Assembly (NCBI RefSeq): GCF_028368975.1
Contig: NZ_JAQNDM010000002.1
Span: 7,744,425 to 7,808,424 of the forward strand
DNA from: Stigmatella ashevillena
Lineage (GTDB): Bacteria; Myxococcota; Myxococcia; Myxococcales; Myxococcaceae
Length of the DNA: 64,000 nt
Reading direction: 5' to 3'
A program made the translations under genes and the position numbers. Each line of letters opens with the position of its first letter. Position 1 is the stretch's first letter. Below are positions 53,933 through 61,525 of this stretch, piece by piece. The notes under the pieces were generated by a model that saw only the letters and a list, made by a program, of their open reading frames with translations, had not been told where the DNA came from and made no database searches.

Positions 53933-54700
53933 ATGGATATGACTGGCCTCGACATTGCGCTGCTGAGTCTCGTGGCCCTGTGTGCCGGTTGCGTGGATGC
54001 CATCGCGGGGGGAGGCGGGCTGCTCACACTGCCGGCGTTGTTGGCCACCGGCATGCCGCCGCACGTGGCGCTGGGGACCAACAAGGGCCAGTCCATGTTT
54101 GGCTCGGGCTCGGCCTTGCTGCGCTTCTCCCGGGCGGGGCTGGTGAAGGGGCGCCTGGCGGTGGTGACGTTTCCGCTCGGCCTCTTGGGCGCGCTGGCGG
54201 GGACGCAGTTGGTGCTGTGGTTGAAGCCCGAGGTGCTCAAGCCGCTGGTGCTCGTGCTGCTCGTGGCCGTGGCGGCCTTCCTCGCCTTCCGCAAGGGGCC
54301 GCCCCCCGGAGACAGGCCCGAGCCGCCCCTGGCGCGGCTGCGGGCCTTGGGGGCGCTGGCCGCCTTCTTCATCGGCCTCTATGACGGTTTCTTCGGCCCG
54401 GGCACGGGCACCTTCCTCATCGTCGCCTTTTCCAGCCTGCTGGGACATGGGCTGCTGCGCGCCTCCGCGGATGCGAAGGTGGTCAACTTCGCCTCCAACA
54501 TTGCTTCCGTGGCGCTGTTCGCTTCGCGGGGCGTGGTGCTGTGGCACGTGGCGCTGCCCATGGCCGTGGGCCAGTTCGCCGGGGCATGGATAGGCGCTCA
54601 CCTCTCGGTGAAAGGGGGCGACACGCTGGTGCGCAAGGTGGTGCTCGCCGTGGTGGTGGCGCTCGTGCTGAAGCTCGGGCGGGACGTCTTCCTGGGGTAG
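53933..54700 (+). CDS. TSUP-family (TauE/SafE) membrane permease
   Basis: Inner-membrane transporter of about 255 aa with eight predicted helices. The family's duplicated motif is visible: VDAIAGGGGLLTLPALL near the N-terminus and FGPGTGTFLIVAFSSLLG in the second half. Members move sulfite, sulfoacetate, taurine or other organic anions; the substrate here is unknown. ATG 53933 is used; ATG 53939 and GTG 53915 are in frame. It is convergent with the DUF1877 gene at a 12-base gap. Confidence 0.93.
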   Translation: MDMTGLDIALLSLVALCAGCVDAIAGGGGLLTLPALLATGMPPHVALGTNKGQSMFGSGSALLRFSRAGLVKGRLAVVTFPLGLLGALAGTQLVLWLKPEVLKPLVLVLLVAVAAFLAFRKGPPPGDRPEPPLARLRALGALAAFFIGLYDGFFGPGTGTFLIVAFSSLLGHGLLRASADAKVVNFASNIASVALFASRGVVLWHVALPMAVGQFAGAWIGAHLSVKGGDTLVRKVVLAVVVALVLKLGRDVFLG

Positions 54701-54711
54701 GCGGAGCGCCT

Positions 54712-55227
54712 TCAGCCGATGTGGACGAGCAGGGCGTGGCCACGCCGGGCCACCTGTCCCACGAATTTGCCCAGCTCCTCGAAGTAGCTGAGCAGCTCTG
54801 CCAGGGGATCCGCGTCGTCGGGCGGCTCGTCCCACAGGCCCGGGTAGATGTCGAGCTGCTGCATCTGCCCAGCATTGAAGCGGCGTTTCAGCGTGTCCGG
54901 GCTCAGCGCCTGCAAGGCCACCGAGAGCTGCTTCACCTGCGCGGACGTGAAGATGCGCGCCGTGCCCTCATCGGGAGGGATGTGGCCCACGTCCTCTCCG
55001 CCGCGCACCAGGAAGTCCAGGGGCGGCGTGCCCTCCCAGGCGGAGCCCGTCAGCAGGTACTGGAGTCCATGCCACGTCTCGCCGATGTCCAGTTCCAGGA
55101 ACCGTGCGCCTTCCGTGTCCCCGAAGTCCTCTTCGTCATCGAGGAAGTCCTCCAGGTGCTCCGGGGCCTTCAACAGGGCCTCACGCTGGCCTTCTGTTGC
55201 GCTGCGCAGGGTACAGAGCATCTCCAT
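54712..55227 (-). CDS. DUF1877 (YfbM-like) protein
   Basis: Soluble, acidic protein of 171 aa. Family segments: LDIGETWHGLQYLLTG, VRGGEDVGHIPPDEGTARIFT, AQVKQLSVALQALSPDTLKRRF and LLSYFEELGKFVGQVARRG. DUF1877 proteins are small cytoplasmic proteins, often near immunity-type genes, with no known activity. Start ATG 55227. It stands alone between a convergent permease and the MYXO-CTERM gene upstream on the same strand. Confidence 0.9.
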   Translation of the reverse strand: MEMLCTLRSATEGQREALLKAPEHLEDFLDDEEDFGDTEGARFLELDIGETWHGLQYLLTGSAWEGTPPLDFLVRGGEDVGHIPPDEGTARIFTSAQVKQLSVALQALSPDTLKRRFNAGQMQQLDIYPGLWDEPPDDADPLAELLSYFEELGKFVGQVARRGHALLVHIG

Positions 55228-55256
55228 CGTGTCGACCTCGGCCGGACTCCAGAGAA

Positions 55257-55289
55257 AACGGCCCTCCCCCAGTTCCGGGTGGGGAGGGC
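55257..55289 (-). terminator. Rho-independent terminator for the MYXO-CTERM gene
   Basis: On the minus strand GCCCTCCCC (55289-55281) pairs with GGGGAGGGC (55269-55261), and the stem is followed by CGTTTTCT. It lies 14 bases after the stop codon at 55303. Confidence 0.75.
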
Positions 55290-55302
55290 GCGTTCGTAAG
55301 GC

Positions 55303-55968
55303 TCAGCGGCGCCGACGGCGGGACAGGAGCAGGCCCGCGGTGGTCACCGCGAAGGACAGCACCGCGGTTCCACCGCCGGTGGAGCAGCCGCCCCCATCGT
55401 CGTCACCCCCATCGTCGCCGCCATTGCCCGCGTCGGGAGTCCCCGCGTCGGGGGTGCCCGCGTCGGGAGTCCCCCCGGCGATGACCACCTGCAATGTCGA
55501 AGTCACGACCCGGTCCAACGTGGAGTTGTTGTCACCGTTGGCCGAGTTGCCCGCGCCATAAACGGTGAGCGTGGTGGGGGTTGACGGAGCGACCAGGGAG
55601 AAGTCGAAGCTGACCTCATTGTTTGCGAAGGGCCTGGGGGCAGTGTGGGTGATTTCATTGCCCTGCTTCTGCTCGCCCGTGCCGGGCTGAAGCGTCGCCG
55701 CCGTCCCACTGACGGCCACGTTGAAGCCGCCGACCACCGCAGGTCCTCCGCGGATGATGAACTTGTACTGGCCCGTCTGCCCCGCGGCGAGCGAGGTGGG
55801 ACCGGAGATCTCAGCGGTAGCGCCCGGAGTCCCATCCAGATGGCAGGTGACACAGGTGGTGTTCTGTTTGCCCGACTGCCCGGTCATGCCCGTGCTGTTG
55901 GCGAGCACCGGCGTCGAAAGAAGGCACAGCGACAACATCCCCGCGGCACGCAACGACGAGAACCTCAT
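55303..55968 (-). CDS. MYXO-CTERM surface protein with a single CxxCH motif
   Basis: Exported protein of 221 aa. Signal peptide, then one c-type heme-like motif CVTCH near residue 40, followed by an immunoglobulin-like beta domain (about 50-165: AEISGPTSLAAGQTGQYKF to VTSTLQVVI), as in the choice-of-anchor V type. A TPDAG triple repeat and Asp/Gly-rich linker precede the MYXO-CTERM tail: GCSTGG, a hydrophobic helix (AVLSFAVTTAGLLL) and RRRRR. In this family the tail directs sorting to the cell surface, with the Cys probably lipidated and processed by myxosortase. Function unknown; redox or adhesion are possible. Confidence 0.9.
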   Translation of the reverse strand: MRFSSLRAAGMLSLCLLSTPVLANSTGMTGQSGKQNTTCVTCHLDGTPGATAEISGPTSLAAGQTGQYKFIIRGGPAVVGGFNVAVSGTAATLQPGTGEQKQGNEITHTAPRPFANNEVSFDFSLVAPSTPTTLTVYGAGNSANGDNNSTLDRVVTSTLQVVIAGGTPDAGTPDAGTPDAGNGGDDGGDDDGGGCSTGGGTAVLSFAVTTAGLLLSRRRRR

Positions 55969-56106
55969 TCAACCTCCAAGACGATGAATCAACGGATGAC
56001 TGAGAATGATTGATGCATGGTTCCGTGACTCCAGCCAAGGATTTAGGGGGAGAGAGCCTGTGTGAGTAGGCCCTCTTCCACCCGGAGTGCTGCCGGGGTC
56101 AGCCGC

Positions 56107-56616
56107 TTATTCAACTACCACGAGCTTGGCGTTGTTCTCCACGGCTGTGCCTTCCTTGGCGAACAACTCCGTCACCTTGCCCGCCTTGGGGCTCTTCAAC
56201 TCGTTCTCCATCTTCATCGCCTCCACCACGATGAGGCCCTGGCCTTCCTTCACCTCGTCGCCCACCTGGACCAGGACCTTCACCACCTTGCCGGGCATGG
56301 GGGCGGTGATGAGCTGCTTGCCCTCCACCGAGAAGCCCGCCGCGCCCACCCGCAGGCGCAGCCGCCGCTCGTCCGCCACATCCACCCGGCTCACCTGCCC
56401 GCGCACCAGCACGCCCACCTCGTCGCCGTTCTCCTCGAACTCGACGTGGTACGAGTCGCCGTCCACCAGCAGGGACACCGCCCCGTGGTCCAGCGTCAGC
56501 GCGTCCACCGTGTGCGTCTGCTCGTTGATCGTCAGCCGGTACCGCGAGCCTCCCAGGGGCTCGACGTCCACCGGCACCGCTTCCTTCTGCCCTTGCAGCT
56601 TCGCGAAGTAACGCAT
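56107..56616 (-). CDS. accB: Biotin carboxyl carrier protein
   Basis: Carrier of 169 aa. The C-terminal biotinyl domain has the attachment Lys in VVEAMKMENELKSPKAG (about 137). The N-terminal 90 residues contain a beta domain and a hydrophobic pivot, longer than the Ala/Pro linker of E. coli AccB and similar to the carriers of propionyl/acyl-CoA carboxylases. It lies 36 bases after the biotin carboxylase gene in the same operon. The carboxyltransferase subunits are not in this window, so the acyl-CoA substrate is open. Confidence 0.92.
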   Translation of the reverse strand: MRYFAKLQGQKEAVPVDVEPLGGSRYRLTINEQTHTVDALTLDHGAVSLLVDGDSYHVEFEENGDEVGVLVRGQVSRVDVADERRLRLRVGAAGFSVEGKQLITAPMPGKVVKVLVQVGDEVKEGQGLIVVEAMKMENELKSPKAGKVTELFAKEGTAVENNAKLVVVE

Positions 56617-56652
56617 GGGTTCCTTCTGAACTCGTGAGAGGAGGGGAGACGG

Positions 56653-58164
56653 TTACCGCCTCCGGGTGCGCAGGCTCAGCCGCCACGCCGACACGCCGCC
56701 CGTGCCAGCGCCTGTCTTCTGGGGCAGTGCCTTCGCCCGCTTCTGGTCCCGCTGGTGCGCGAACACGGCGCTCGCCAGCAGCGCCACCTCGTTCAGCTTC
56801 GGATCCTCCCCGCCCAGCAGCGCGGTGTGCTCGCGCGTGAGGAAGCTCGTGTCGTAGTCACCGCCGGCGAACTCCGGGTGCGCCAGGATGGCCTTCAGGT
56901 AGCGCGTGTTCGTCGTGATGCCCTTCACCACGTACTCGCTCAGCGCCCGCTGGGCCCGGGCGATGGCCTCGGCCCGGGTGGGCGCCCACACCGACAGCTT
57001 GGAGATCATCGGATCATAGAAGTTGGGCACCGTGTAGCCGGCGAACACGCCCGAGTCGTCCCGGACATTCGGTCCGCCCGGCACCCGCAGGTACTGGATC
57101 TTCCCGGGGCTGGGCATGAAGTTGCGCGCCGGGTCCTCTGCGTAGATGCGCACTTCGATGGAATGGCCTCGCGGGGGCACCGTGCTGGTGAAGGGCAGCT
57201 TCTCGCCCTCGGCGACCTTGATTTGCAGCGCCACCAGGTCCAGGCCCGTGACCCACTCCGTCACCGGGTGCTCCACCTGGAGGCGCGTGTTCATCTCCAG
57301 GAAGTAGAAGTTGCGGTGCGCGTCCACCAGGAACTCCACCGTTCCGGCGCCCACGTAGTTCACCGCCTTGGCCGCCTTCACGGCCACCTCTCCCATCTGC
57401 GCCCGCATCTCCGGGGTGAGGATGGGGCTGGGCGTCTCCTCCACCACCTTCTGATGCCGCCGCTGGGCCGAGCACTCGCGCTCGCCCAGGTGCACCGTCG
57501 TGCCGTGCTGGTCGGCGAACACCTGGATCTCCACGTGGTGGGGCTTGTCCAGGTACTTCTCGATGTAGACGGCGTCGTTGCCGAAGGCGTTGAGCGCCTC
57601 GCTCTTGGCCGAGCGCCACGCGGATTCGAACTCCTCGCGCTTCTCCACCTTGCGCATGCCCTTGCCGCCGCCACCGCCGGCCGCCTTGAGCATGACGGGG
57701 AAGCCGATCTTCTGTGAGTACGCCAGGGCCTCCTCTTGGGTGGCGATGGGCTCGGTGGTGCCGGGCACCACGGGCACCCCGGCCTGAATCATGTTCTGGC
57801 GCGCCCGCGTCTTCTCGCCCATGGCGTCCATGGCCGAGGCGGGCGGGCCGATGAAGGTGATGCCTGCCTTCTCGCAGGCGCGCACGAAGGAGGCGTTCTC
57901 CGACAGGAAGCCGTATCCCGGGTGGATGGCGTCCGCGCCGGCGTGCTGGGCCGCCTCCAGGATGCGCTCCTGCACCAGGTAGCTCTCACGCGAGGGGGGC
58001 GGGCCGACGAAGTAGGCTTGGTCCGCCATGCGAACGTGCAGCGCGGAGCGGTCCGCCTCCGAGTAGACGGCCACCGTGGGGATGCCGAGCTCCTTGCAGG
58101 TGCGCATCACCCGGATGGCGATCTCCCCTCGGTTGGCGATGAGGATCTTGCGGATCTTGGGCAT
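56653..58164 (-). CDS. accC: Biotin carboxylase subunit
   Basis: ATP-grasp enzyme (503 aa) that carboxylates the biotin on the carrier protein. Motifs: KILIANRGEIAIRVMRTCKE at the start, GGGGKGMRKV (Gly-rich ATP loop), ECSAQRRHQKVVEE (bicarbonate/biotin residues), and FLEMNTRLQVEHPVTE. The last 45 residues (from about 460) are an Arg/Lys/Ala tail beyond the usual 450-aa end. It is cotranscribed with the downstream carrier gene. It could serve acetyl-, propionyl- or methylcrotonyl-CoA carboxylase. Confidence 0.96.
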   Translation of the reverse strand: MPKIRKILIANRGEIAIRVMRTCKELGIPTVAVYSEADRSALHVRMADQAYFVGPPPSRESYLVQERILEAAQHAGADAIHPGYGFLSENASFVRACEKAGITFIGPPASAMDAMGEKTRARQNMIQAGVPVVPGTTEPIATQEEALAYSQKIGFPVMLKAAGGGGGKGMRKVEKREEFESAWRSAKSEALNAFGNDAVYIEKYLDKPHHVEIQVFADQHGTTVHLGERECSAQRRHQKVVEETPSPILTPEMRAQMGEVAVKAAKAVNYVGAGTVEFLVDAHRNFYFLEMNTRLQVEHPVTEWVTGLDLVALQIKVAEGEKLPFTSTVPPRGHSIEVRIYAEDPARNFMPSPGKIQYLRVPGGPNVRDDSGVFAGYTVPNFYDPMISKLSVWAPTRAEAIARAQRALSEYVVKGITTNTRYLKAILAHPEFAGGDYDTSFLTREHTALLGGEDPKLNEVALLASAVFAHQRDQKRAKALPQKTGAGTGGVSAWRLSLRTRRR

Positions 58165-58291
58165 GGGCGCCCTTTAGCACACGCGGGCGGCGCTCCGGTG
58201 AACACCGTGCCAAGGGGGACGTGACTCCGTGCCTCCAATGAGAGGATAGTCCGCCACCTCCTGTTCTAACCTGGACACCTGAGATCGCTCC

Positions 58292-59437
58292 ATGCCCCTG
58301 CTTCGCTGGAACCCCGCGTTGCTTGCCCTCCTGGTCCTGATGGGCTGCAAGAAGGACGAGCCCGCCGCGCCTGCCCCGGCCCCGGTGGCCCCCCCAGCGG
58401 CCCCCGCCCGCCCCGCCCCCCCGCCCGCCCCTGCGCCGCCGCCCCCGGCGGCCCCGGTGGCCGGCCCCACGATTGCGTACCTGAATCCGGCGGACCCCGA
58501 GCGCTGTGACTGGGTGCGTCGAACGTTGCCCTCCGGCGAGCCCACCTCGCTCTTCTCCTTCAATGCCGCGTGTGACCGGTCCATGGTGTCCTGGGGCCCC
58601 GGGGCCCGGGAGGGGCTCGTCTTCGCCTGGCCCTCCGGAGAGGGAGAGGTTCCCCGGGCGTGGCGGGTGGACTTCGGCGCGCACAGCGGCAAGCCGCTCG
58701 AGCTCAAGGGGCTGCCCGGAGGAACGGGGGCCGGGGCTCAGGACAAGCCCGCCATCGAGCAGATCGGCTTCGATGGGGAGGGTCGGCCGGTGGCGATCGT
58801 CATGGACGTCTACGTCTCGCGAAAGCCGAAGAAGGGGGCGGGGGGCAAGGCCTTCCTGTCCTTCGAGAAGGATCGCTATCCCGAGGTGGAGGGAGAGGGA
58901 CTGCCGGGGCTCGCACTGGCCTACCGGCTCGAGGAGGGGGGCTGGAAGCGCATCGAGACGAAGGCCAGCACCTTCGATTCGGACATCTCCCTGGGAACGG
59001 GGGTGCTGGACACGCTGAAGGCGCTGTCGCCGGTCATCAAGGCCTCTCCGTCGAGGGACATGCCCGGAGAGGACGTTTCGGAGAGCGCCGTGCCGAAGTT
59101 GGATGCCGCCTTCCCGGGGTTGGACGAGTCCGGAGAGTGGAAGGCCCTGCCCACCCCCGGGGGACTGCTCTACTACCGGGGCACGCTGGGCGGGGAGTTC
59201 CTCTACCCCTCCGTGCCCATGGCGTGGGAGCAGGACGGGAAGCTGGTGCCGTTGGAGGGGTTGCAGGCCAAGGAAGGAGACTTCCTGGACCTGTTCCTTC
59301 AAGACGGGGCGTTGCTGACCGGCATCCACGGGGACACACGCGCGGTCCAGGTCTGGGATACGCGGACGAAGGAGCGCCTCCTGTCCGTCGAAGGCGCCGT
59401 GGCCCCTGCGTTCTGGCCGAAGGCTTCTGCTCCCTGA
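58292..59437 (+). CDS. Lipoprotein with Pro/Ala-rich N-terminal linker
   Basis: Exported protein of 381 aa. Lipobox LVLMGC (Cys at about 18), then KKDEPAA and an about 40-residue Pro/Ala linker that spans the periplasm or cell wall. The remaining domain (about 60-381) has no recognisable motif; it is rich in short beta strands ([38 protein letters not shown]), the last resembling a beta-propeller blade. It ends 1 base before dctA begins, so the two are probably cotranscribed. Function unknown. Confidence 0.85.
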   Translation: MPLLRWNPALLALLVLMGCKKDEPAAPAPAPVAPPAAPARPAPPPAPAPPPPAAPVAGPTIAYLNPADPERCDWVRRTLPSGEPTSLFSFNAACDRSMVSWGPGAREGLVFAWPSGEGEVPRAWRVDFGAHSGKPLELKGLPGGTGAGAQDKPAIEQIGFDGEGRPVAIVMDVYVSRKPKKGAGGKAFLSFEKDRYPEVEGEGLPGLALAYRLEEGGWKRIETKASTFDSDISLGTGVLDTLKALSPVIKASPSRDMPGEDVSESAVPKLDAAFPGLDESGEWKALPTPGGLLYYRGTLGGEFLYPSVPMAWEQDGKLVPLEGLQAKEGDFLDLFLQDGALLTGIHGDTRAVQVWDTRTKERLLSVEGAVAPAFWPKASAP

Positions 59438-59438
59438 C

Positions 59439-60755
59439 ATGGCGGCCCCCGTCGACATGGACGCCCGGCCGGTGAAACCCGGCCTTCACCGCCACCTGTA
59501 TGTGCAGGTGCTGGCCGCGATCGCGGCCGGCGCGCTGCTCGGCCACTTCTTTCCCAGCGTGGGCGAGTCCCTGAAGCCCCTGGGCGATGCCTTCATCAAG
59601 CTCGTGAAGATGATCATCGCGCCGGTCATCTTCCTGACCGTGGTGACGGGTATCGCGGGCACGAAGGACCTCGACAAGGTGGGCCGCATTGCCCTCAAGG
59701 CGTTCGCGTACTTCCTCACCTTCTCGACGGCCGCGCTGATCATCGGGCTGGTGGTCGCCAACGTGGTCCGGCCGGGCGATGGGATGCACATCGATCCGAA
59801 GACGCTCGATGCCGGTGCGGTCTCTCTGTATACCTCCAAGGCGCACAACCAGAGCCTCGTGGGGTTTCTGCTGGGCATCATCCCGGTGACGGTCGTCAGC
59901 GCCTTCGCCGAGGGCGAAATCCTTCAGGTGCTGTTCGTCTCCATCCTGTTCGGCATCGCCCTGGCGCTCGTGGGCGACCGGGGCCGGCCGGTGCTGGAGC
60001 TGCTGGGCTCGCTCAGCGCCGCGTTCTTCCGCCTGGTGGCGATCCTGATGAAGGCCGCCCCCATTGGCGCCTTTGGGGCCTTTGCCTTCACCATCGGCAA
60101 GTACGGCCTGGGCTCCATCGTGAACCTGGCGGCGCTCGTCGCCACCTTCTATGTGACCGCGGCGCTCTTCGTGCTCGTGGTGCTGGGGGGGGTGGCCCGC
60201 TTCAACGGCTTTTCCATCCTGGCGCTGCTCCGGTACCTCAAGGCGGAGCTGTTTCTCGTGCTGGGCACCAGCTCGTCCGAGGCCGCCCTGCCCAGCCTGA
60301 TGGAGAAGCTGGAGCGGGCGGGTTGCTCGAAGCAGATCGTCGGGTTGGTGGTGCCGACCGGCTACTCCTTCAACCTCGACGGCACCAACATCTATATGAC
60401 GCTGGCGGCGCTGTTCATCGCCCAGGCGACCGACACCCACCTCTCCCTGGGCAGCCAGGTCCTGTTGTTGCTCGTGGCCATGCTGAGCTCCAAGGGGGCG
60501 GCGGGCGTGACGGGGGCGGGGTTCATCACCCTGGCGGCCACCCTGTCCGTCGTCCCCACCGTGCCCGTGGCCGGCATCGCGTTGATCCTCGGCATCGACC
60601 GGTTCATGTCGGAGTGCCGCGCCCTGACCAATGTCATCGGCAATGCCGTGGCGACCATCGTCGTGGCCAACTGGGAGCGGGGGCTCGATCGCGAGCAGCT
60701 CGCCGAGGCGCTGAGGGGCCAGCCTCAGGGGCAGCGCTCCGTCCAGGCCCCCTGA
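59439..60755 (+). CDS. dctA: C4-dicarboxylate/cation symporter DctA
   Basis: Inner-membrane transporter for succinate, fumarate and malate of the DAACS family, 438 aa. Family motifs: [37 protein letters not shown], the serine-rich hairpin loop [12 protein letters not shown], and [19 protein letters not shown] with the sodium/substrate residues, then [13 protein letters not shown]. Length and helix number are typical. It directly follows the lipoprotein gene. Dicarboxylate uptake fits with the TCA-linked sdhC elsewhere in the window, but no regulator is adjacent. Confidence 0.96.
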   Translation: MAAPVDMDARPVKPGLHRHLYVQVLAAIAAGALLGHFFPSVGESLKPLGDAFIKLVKMIIAPVIFLTVVTGIAGTKDLDKVGRIALKAFAYFLTFSTAALIIGLVVANVVRPGDGMHIDPKTLDAGAVSLYTSKAHNQSLVGFLLGIIPVTVVSAFAEGEILQVLFVSILFGIALALVGDRGRPVLELLGSLSAAFFRLVAILMKAAPIGAFGAFAFTIGKYGLGSIVNLAALVATFYVTAALFVLVVLGGVARFNGFSILALLRYLKAELFLVLGTSSSEAALPSLMEKLERAGCSKQIVGLVVPTGYSFNLDGTNIYMTLAALFIAQATDTHLSLGSQVLLLLVAMLSSKGAAGVTGAGFITLAATLSVVPTVPVAGIALILGIDRFMSECRALTNVIGNAVATIVVANWERGLDREQLAEALRGQPQGQRSVQAP

Positions 60756-60905
60756 CAACGGAGGCGCAGGGGTGCGCGGGTGGACACATCCGCCGCATTT
60801 CGGGGGCCCGGCGCAGGGGCCACTGGTCAGCAGCCGGCGAGGCGGCATGCTTCCGCTGGATGCGCCGGGGATGGCAGCGCAGTATCCATGGAGGGGAGGC
60901 TTCAG

Positions 60906-61331
60906 ATGGGACAGGAGACGAAGGCGGTGGAACCGGGTGGCGCCGTGGTGCTCTTCGATGGCGTCTGCAACCTGTGCAATAGCACCATCAACTTCATCAT
61001 CGACCGGGACCCCTCCTCGCACTTCCGCTTCGCCGCCTTGCAGTCTCCCCAGGCGGCGGAGCTCCTGGCCCCCCTGGGCCGCGCTCCCGAGGGCGAGCCG
61101 CAGAGCATCTTTCTGGTGGAAGGCGGCAAGCTCTACGAGCGGTCCACTGCGGCCTTGCGCATCGCCCGGCGCATGGGCGGCGCGTGGAAGGGGCTCTACG
61201 TCTTCATCGTGGTTCCCACGCCGCTGCGCGATGCCGTCTACCGCTTCATCGCGAACCACCGGTACCGCTGGTTCGGCAAGGCGGATGTCTGTCGCATGCC
61301 CACGCCGGAGCTGCGCGCGCGGTTTCTCTAG
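60906..61331 (+). CDS. DCC-family thiol-disulfide oxidoreductase-like protein (DUF393)
   Basis: Protein of 141 aa with the family DxxCxxC motif in LFDGVCNLCNSTINFIIDRD (about 17-36). The rest matches DUF393: FRFAALQSPQAAELL, FLVEGGKLYERSTAALRIAR and FIANHRYRWFG. A thioredoxin-like fold is predicted. Start ATG 60906 with GGAGG 9 bases upstream; the open frame continues 42 residues further upstream without support. The redox partner is unknown. Confidence 0.92.
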   Translation: MGQETKAVEPGGAVVLFDGVCNLCNSTINFIIDRDPSSHFRFAALQSPQAAELLAPLGRAPEGEPQSIFLVEGGKLYERSTAALRIARRMGGAWKGLYVFIVVPTPLRDAVYRFIANHRYRWFGKADVCRMPTPELRARFL

Positions 61332-61340
61332 CGGCCGGGG

Positions 61341-61405
61341 TGGTGACACCCGACACCAGGTGGTGACAACCGTTGTCCTCCCCCCTCTGGTGACAATTGT
61401 CACCA
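61341..61405. promoter_or_regulatory. Operator-like array: three TGGTGACA boxes and an 18-bp palindrome
   Basis: TGGTGACA occurs at 61341, 61361 and 61388. The third copy forms a perfect palindrome TGGTGACAATTGTCACCA (61388-61405). The second continues into GACAA-CCG-TTGTC, a looser inverted repeat. Copies are 20 and 27 bases apart, roughly whole helical turns. The array lies 120-185 bases before the large gene starting at 61526, and just after the DCC gene. Probably a repressor or activator binding site. Confidence 0.6.
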
Positions 61406-61525
61406 CCTTCACCCAGGTTGGGAGGGGGTGGAGGTCTAGGGAGCAGCCAACCCCCTAGAAACCCATGTCGACGCACTTTTCTTGCTTTCTGCGTACATGG
61501 CATGACCGTCGCAATGGGGGAGTGC

